Assembly (NCBI GenBank): GCA_963920575.1
Contig: OY986969.1
Coordinates: 12,292,615 to 12,356,614 of the forward strand
Source of the DNA: Narthecium ossifragum
Lineage: Eukaryota > Streptophyta > Magnoliopsida > Dioscoreales > Nartheciaceae
Length of the DNA: 64,000 nt
Direction: 5' to 3'
The notes under the pieces were generated by a model, which did no database searches, was not told the origin of the DNA, and was given only the letters and a program-made list of their open reading frames with translations. Made by a program: the position numbers and the translations under genes. How positions within the stretch are numbered: position 1 is the first letter of the stretch; each line of letters opens with the position of its first letter. Below, in pieces: positions 57,967-64,000 of the stretch.

Positions 57967-58045
57967 GAAGCATGCAGAGGCCAATCATCCAGATGGCCCT
58001 ACGCCAGGTGACTTTAAGGTACGTGTCCCTTTCCCTTAGGCATTG

Positions 58046-60271
58046 TGTCACACCCCGACCCACAAAACCCATCTAAATCGAGGCGTGAGCCACCTAAATC
58101 TGTTTACATCATCAATTGGCGCACAAGTATATAACTGCTATGAATTTAGACAATTTAATCCTCAAATTCATAAAATTTTTGGCAGAATCCCCTTTATAAT
58201 TACAACACAAGAAACCTGTACATTTTCTATTTTTACAATTTCAACATCCTCATATTCCTCAGCATTTATATCAAAGAATATTACAATATTTCTCAAATAC
58301 AACTAAATTTAATAATCATACAATTATATCCTTGGATACATCATTTTATACATCAATTTGTACATCTCTGATTAAAACTATAAATTAACTGTAGAAGAAC
58401 TCCTCAAAGCTCCAAGTCCTCGATCACCTCGAAATATCGCGCCATCTTCTAGAAAAACACCTGAAAGAAGGAACTGCATCGACCTGCATCGTTGATGCAG
58501 CCCAGGTAGGGTGAGCAACAATGCCCAGTAAGGTTCTACTCTACGTCACACTGAAAGGAGGAAAACATCAACTGTGTTGTCTCTCCGCCTAAGTCTAAGG
58601 AATGCCAAGGGTCTCTTACCCTATCGATGCCCCAAGGGCTCCCGTCATGAACCTCTCTCTTGAACATGTTACCAAGATCACCCTAAGCACCAACAGGGGA
58701 ACGGTACCATGCGGGATCACCCTTACCCAAGAACAAACGAGAGGAAACCAAGACTGCGGGCTCCTGTCCAGGTACCACCCTGCCCAGTCATACCATCTCT
58801 CGCGGAGACACATATGTTAGGGAACGCATCGACATCCATCCTTAGCACTTGGCCTTGGAGAAACAACACGACCTCTAAACCTCAACAATAATATTCCAGT
58901 CCGACTACCTAATAATCATCGAATAATATCAAACATAATCCTTGATGAAAATCACGTCCTAATCCTCGACTACCCCAACCCCTGGTCCTAGGGCTAGATC
59001 CGGGCTACCCGAGAACTCCGGATCGGCGATCGAATCCATCGCCTACCACCTAGCCTTAATGCTTCTAATGCAAGCAAATGCATGCAATGCTCAGACACAG
59101 AGATACAGAAATAGAAGCATGCAACAATATGCAAAAACAACATACACGGGCTAGGCGAAGCGTCAAGCTTGCCAAAGGGTTAGCATAGCATGGGTCTACC
59201 TAGCAATTAAAGATCTATCTAATACAAATATTGGCATCAAAGAGAAGCAAGGAGGAAGTCAGGGGAGAAAACATAGTGTGGTATTCGAATTCCAACAAAA
59301 TCCAGCAAGAATTCGAGAACGCAAGCAAAACTTCAGAGAGAAGAGGGTAGTCTCACTGAGATCCTTGGCTAGTATGCATCTCGACGGAAACAACAGAGGA
59401 AGAGGGAAAATATTCCTCAATCCGGAAACAGGGGAAGCAACATTCATCAACCAGCCAAAACCCAAAGAAAAGAAGAAGGAAGGAATATCTTTGGAAAAAT
59501 CCATCGGAAGCCAAGAATTCCAAGGGAAAAACCAACGAGAAATCCCATAAGAAATCCAAGAGAAATCCACGAAGAAATCCACAGATAAATCCAACACTCC
59601 AAACCACAGCATCAAACCCTATTCTACTCTAGTAGAGTCCTAAATTAGGTTTAGGGAAGTAACCCTACCTCTAGCGTCGAGCTCGCCTTCTCCTTCCTCT
59701 TCTCCGACCGTGAGTCGCCCCCGAGCTCGAGATCTCTGCCGCTCGTACGTCGCCGCCGACCGTCGTCTCCTCAAACCGCTATTTCCGCAAGTCGTCGCCA
59801 AGCTCTTCACCATTGAAGAGGGAAGCCCAGCCGTCGTCGTCTCCGACGAGAGGAACTCCGCCGCCATCGCCGTTCTCCCTTACGCTTTCTCTCCCTCATT
59901 GCGATGAGTTCTCTCTCAATCGCGGCTGAAGCCCTAGCGGGTAAGGGGTTAAGTGGAGGTTTAACTACTAATGGGTTAAGATTAGATCCTGGCCGTCCGA
60001 TCGGCCAGATATGATCCCAGCAGTTCAAACCTCAACCTGATCCAAAGTACTCCTAATGGTCTAACCAAGCACATACATCATTACAAGGCAGTGTGTGTGC
60101 TACGCGTATGTGAATGCAACTTCGCCAAGGGTAATTCACCAAATTGCCCTTGGGGTCCAAAAACAGCGATGCGATCAACCGATCGCAAGGAAAGGCTAAC
60201 CGAGTCAACCCAACCAAACTAGACCCTCGACCAAACACGGTCGGATCGGGTCGGAGGAACGGGTCCTCACA
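58046..60271 (-). mobile_element. Solo LTR D5
   Basis: On the minus strand it starts TGTGAGGACCCGTTCC at 60271 and ends TGGGTCGGGGTGTGACA at 58046; 2226 bp; CATTG at 58041-58045 and 60272-60276. No clear GATCGATC array is visible, so not every D copy carries one. Confidence 0.94.
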
Positions 60272-60353
60272 CATTGAAATCTACTAAGTTAACTATGGAG
60301 CCCAACAGTGAGGTTTTGGAGCATCTTCGGCAGGTTAAGGTAACCTTCCTCTT

Positions 60354-61004
60354 TTGCAAGTTATTAAGCAAATTCCTACATATACTAAAGTGATTAAAGA
60401 TTTATGCACTATGAAGAGACGACATCATGTTAAGAAAACTGTATTTTTAACAGAGAAGGTTAGTGCATTGCTTCAGCATAGGATTCCTCCGAAATATAAC
60501 GATCCTGGCTGTCCTACTGTGTCTTGCTTCATTGGAGAGTATGAAGTAGGACAAGCTTTATTAGATCTTTGTGCAAGTGTTAATCTGATGCCATATTCTG
60601 TTTACTTGCAACTTACTTTAGGACAAATTAAGTCGACAGCCGTGGTTCTGCAACTGACAGATAGATCCACAAAGACTCTACGAGGAGTAGTAGAGGATGT
60701 GCTTGTTAAAATAGATAAATTTTATTATCATGTTGATTTCTTAGTCTTGGATACTCAGGCTGTAGTAACTACTGATTCTAGGATTCCTCTTATTTTAGGT
60801 AGACCATTTCTTGCTACTACAAATGTTATAATTAATTACAGGAACGGCTTAATGAAATTAACTTTTGGGAATATGACTTTCGAAATTAGTGTTTTCAATG
60901 TTGCTAAGCAGCCTGATGAGGATGACGAATGCCAGCAGACGTACCAGATTGATTCGCTCACTAAAGAGGAGTTTGCTGCAACTGAATTAATTCTCTTTAA
61001 TTAG
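60354..61004 (+). pseudogene. E protease
   Basis: LQVIKQIPTYTKVIKDLCTM, EKVSALLQHRIPPKYNDPG, then the active-site region ALLDLCASVNLMPYSVY (Gly of DLGAS changed to Cys), LQLTDRSTKTLRGVVEDVLV and ILGRPFLATTNVI. The upstream linker is out of frame (a one-base change near GTAACCTTCC at 60340) and a further shift separates it from RT at 61002. The family enzyme cleaves gag in the particle. Confidence 0.85.
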
Positions 61005-61006
61005 AT

Positions 61007-62815
61007 TTGGATGAAAATGTTGATGTTGATGGTATGTGCAAAAATTCAGAACATTATTCTTTTGCAGGTCCATGGCATCCAACGTTTGAGGAACTTTCAG
61101 AAAGAGGACAGCCACCAACGCCATCAGCAATGGAGCTGCCCAAGCTGAACCTAAAGCTGCTACCTCAACGTTTAAAGCACGCCTACCTTGGCCCAGGTGA
61201 TGCATACCCAGTTATTATTTCTTCAGCATTAACTGCAGAACAAGGTGAGCAATTACTTAGCGTTTTAAATGAGCACAAATCAACTATTGGTTGGAGTCTA
61301 GCAGGTCTGAAAGGTATTAGTCCCTTGATATGTTCCTATAAGATTAATCTTGAACATGGGGTTGTATCTCGTAGGGATCCTCAGCGTAGGCTGAACCCTA
61401 CAATGAAGGAGGTAGTAAAAACTGAAGTATTGAAATTGTTAGATGCAGGAATCATCTATCCCATTGTTGATAGCAAGTGGGTAAGCCCTACTCAGGTTGT
61501 GCGTAAAAAATTTGGTGTCACCGTTGTTGAGAATGAAAGTGGTGACTTTGTCCCCACTAAATTGGTGATAGGATGGCACATGTATATAAACTATGGGAAA
61601 CTGAATGCAGCCACCCGTAAGGATCACTTTCTATTACCTTTTTTAGACCAGATTTTAGAGAGAGTAGATGTACATCCTTTTTATTGTTTTCTTGACGGTT
61701 ATTCTGGATATTATCAGATTGAGATTGCATTAGAAGATCAGGAAAATTTGACTTTTACATGCCCTTTTGGTACTTATGCAATTCGTAGGATGCCATTTGG
61801 ACTGTGTAATGCCCCAGCTACATTCCAGCGTTGTATGATGAGTATGTTTGTTGTTATGATAGAGGAATGCATGGAAGTATATATTGATGATTTGACTGTG
61901 TTTGGTAATACTTTTGATGCATGCTTGCAAAACTTAAAACGAGTCTTGGTCAGGTGTGAAGAAAAGCACCTTGTGCTTAATCGGGGAACGTGCCACTTCA
62001 TGGTGCCCTCGGGCATTGTGTTGGGCCACATTGTCTCTTATAGAGGCATTGAGGTAGATCGATCAAAAATCGATCTCATCTCAAAGCTTCCTTTGCCAAA
62101 GACTATTAAAGATGTTAGATACTTTCTAGGGCATGTTGGTTTATAAAGAAGATTCACTCAAAATTTTTCTGCTATTTCTTGACCTTTGTGTAATCTTTTG
62201 ATAAAGGATACCCCTTTTGAGTGGACTGTTGATTGTCAGAAGGCTTTTCATGCTTTGATTGATAAACTGAATTTTGCACCTATTATACAACCACCCAATT
62301 GGAGCCTTCCTTTTGAATTGATGTATGATGCTAGTGATTTTACTGTCGGAGCAGTATTAAGGCAGCGAAAAGATGAGAAATGACATGTTATTCATTATGC
62401 TAGCAGAACCTTGAATAGTGCATAGATGAACTACTCTACTACTGAAAAATAACAGTTAGCGATAGTCTTTGCATTAGACAAGTTTCGTGCTTATTTGATT
62501 GGTTCTCCTATCACTATTTCCACTGATCACGCCGCGCTCAAGTACCTTCTCACCAAGAAGGATGCTAAAGCGCGCCTAATTCATTGGATATTGATCTTGC
62601 AAGAATTCGACATCTCCATCAAAGACAAGAAGGGTGTGGATAACGTAGTTGCTGATCACCTGTCCAGATTAATGGTGGAAGTAGTTGTCGATGAGCCACT
62701 AATCGTGGATGATTTTCCTGACGAGCGGCTCTTTTTAGTTGCACGACTTCCCTGGTATGCACATATATTCAATTACTTGGCGACAAGTGAGATCCCTTCC
62801 TATTGGAGTGCGTAG
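61007..62815 (+). pseudogene. E reverse transcriptase and RNase H
   Basis: One frame from LDENVDVDGM. RT signatures are LLDAGIIYPIVDSKWVSPTQ, FCFLDGYSGYYQI (as FYCFLDGYSG), FGTYAIRRMPFGLCNAPATF and the catalytic YIDDL at about 61880. Stops replace single codons at 62144 (GHVGL-stop-RRF) and 62180. The connection and RNase H follow (ELMYDASDFTVGAVL, HYASRTLN, TTEK, STDHAALKYLLTKKDAK, VADHLSRL), with further stops near 62381, 62423 and 62447 and TAG at 62813. All stops are in one frame, so the decay is mainly point mutation. RT would copy the element RNA from the tRNA-Asp primer. Confidence 0.92.
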
Positions 62816-63960
62816 GATAAGCGTAGATTTTTTGTTGAGGTAAAGAAATTTTATTGGGATGATCTTTGTCTGTTTAAGTATTGTCCTGACCAGATTTTGC
62901 GCCGTTGTGTCCCTGATTATGAAATAGAAAGCATCATTACATTCTGTCACTCTCATGCATGTGGAGGCCATTTATCGATAAAACGACTGTTGCTAAAATT
63001 CTTCAATCTGGTTTTTACTGGCCTATGATGTTCCACAATGTTGACATTTTCTGCATATCATGTGATCAATGCTTGAAATTCGAGACTCTATCTAGACGTC
63101 ATATGATGCCCTTGAACCCCATTCACGCTGTAGAGATTTTTGATTGTTGGGGAATAGACTTTATGGGACCCTTTCCTTCTTCTTTTGGCTATATATATAT
63201 ATTGTTGGTTGTGAAATACGTGTCTAAGTGGGTGGAGGCTATTGCATGTAAGAATAATGATCATTCCATTGTCATCAAGTTTCTTAAAGAGCATGTTTTG
63301 TCTAGATTTGGTACTCCTAGGGTTATTATTAGTGACCAAGGATCACATTTTTATAACCGCTCTTTTGAGGCCTTGATGTGCAAGTATGGAGTCATACATA
63401 AGGTTTCCACTACTCAGACGAATGGCCAAGCTGAATTAGCCAACAGGGAGATCAAGCAAATCCTGGAGAAGACAGTGAGCCCTAACAAAAAAGACTGGTC
63501 CTCGAGACTATCAGATGTGTTGTGGTCTATCGCACTGCCTACAAGACTACCCTGGGGATGTCGCCATTCGCCTAGTCTATGAAAAACCATGTCATCTCCC
63601 AGTTGAGTTAGAACATAAGGCATATTGGGCTATTAAGTCACTGAATTTTACTTTTGATGGTGCTGGTCAGGAACGGAAAACTCCAGTTGTCTGAGCTGGA
63701 GGAATTCAGGAATGATACTTATGAGAGTTCCTGGATATTCAAGGCAAAAACAAAGGCCTATCACAACAAGCTGATCCTGAGGAAAACGTTTAAAGAAGGG
63801 TAGCAAGTCTACCTGTATGATGCACGGCTGCACCTACATCCTGGGAAGCTGCGATCACGATGGACTGGCCCCTTTAACGTTAGCAGAATATTTGAGAATG
63901 GGGCTGTGGAGATTGAAGACCCGAAGGATGGGAGTCTGTTCAAGGTCAATGACATTGAAG
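62816..63960 (+). pseudogene. E integrase
   Basis: An HHCC zinc module (CHSHACGGH, then CISCDQC) is followed by the DDE core: CWGIDFMGPFP, IISDQGSHFYNRSF and TNGQAELANREIK give the D, D and E. Then AYWAIK, FKAKTKAYHNKLI and the C-terminal part (RSRWTGPFNVSRIFENGAVE) follow. Frame changes lie near 62980, 63530, 63575 and 63690, and TAG near 63800 stops the last segment. The protein would join element ends to target DNA. The frame end and 3' LTR are past or near the window edge. Confidence 0.9.
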
Positions 63961-64000
63961 GTCTAAGAGGGGGGGTTTATCTTAGGCCTTTTACAATAAA

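Larger units (their letters stand above)
50707..64000 (+). mobile_element. Element E: OTA-type Ty3/gypsy retrotransposon, 3' LTR outside window
   Basis: The order is 5' LTR (50707 to about 52346), decayed primer site, gag (52722-56542), protease (60354-61004), RT and RNase H (61007-62815) and integrase (62816-63960), the gypsy order. Three solo LTRs (D4, A3, D5) with 5-bp duplications interrupt gag and the gag-pro linker. Stops and frameshifts are spread through all domains, so it is dead. The LTR is the same family as solo LTR C1. Its protease and gag resemble those of A1 and A2, so relatives of E are plausible enzyme donors for the A elements. Confidence 0.9.

Noticed and set aside
59259..59615. 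Frames in LTR D5
   Set aside because: They lie inside a solo LTR and are not conserved in other D copies.

Overview
The window is a stretch of plant nuclear DNA made almost wholly of transposable elements. Supporting signs are Ty3/gypsy elements of the Athila/Tat (OTA) type primed from tRNA-Asp, a CACTA (En/Spm) transposon with a TNP2-type transposase, an L1-type LINE with a C-terminal RNase H, a Cassandra LTR carrying 5S rRNA sequence, Helitron ends, Tourist-like MITEs and a fragment of a plant kinesin-14 gene. The species cannot be named from this. I found no intact host gene; every host-like or element reading frame is broken or belongs to an element.

Layout. 1-4610: 3' part of a Helitron that carries three spliced-type exons of a kinesin-14 gene, a duplicated GC-rich block and a GGGTC-rich repeat; its 3' end (hairpin plus CTAG) sits inside element A1. 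4611-13786: A1, a minus-strand gag-protease LTR element with no reverse transcriptase, a 505-bp triplication in protease and a solo LTR (C1, 9235-10699) in gag. A1 itself lies in a D-family LTR (D1, to 15231). 15551-15774: Tourist-like MITE. 16042: Helitron 5' end. 16595-29024: element B (minus strand, target duplication TACAT), whose internal region is only about 0.4 kb, split by A2 (18382-26905), a complete gag-protease element with both LTRs. 29944-32420: solo LTR D2. 34339-35518: hAT-like repeat. 35802-37398: solo LTR F. 37490 to about 50650: a decayed LINE that has received solo LTR G, a Cassandra solo LTR and a 9.8-kb CACTA element, which in turn holds solo LTR D3. 50707 to the right edge: E, an OTA gypsy element with gag, protease, RT, RNase H and integrase, all mutated, and split by solo LTRs D4, A3 and D5.

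Nesting gives relative ages: D1 before A1 before C1 and the left Helitron; B before A2; LINE before G, Cassandra and CACTA, and CACTA before D3; E before D4, A3 and D5. Target-site duplications of 5 bp (3 bp for CACTA and the MITE) mark most of these insertions.

The most unusual signal is a set of short CG-centred palindromes, GATCGATC or GGTCGACC, clustered in arrays in the LTRs of at least five otherwise different LTR families, in the leader of the A elements and, in frame, in their gag-protease linker. In LTRs B, C, E and F the array lies just upstream of the TATA box. A second anomaly is element B: its two LTRs share R-U5 and a perfect target duplication but have entirely different U3 regions.
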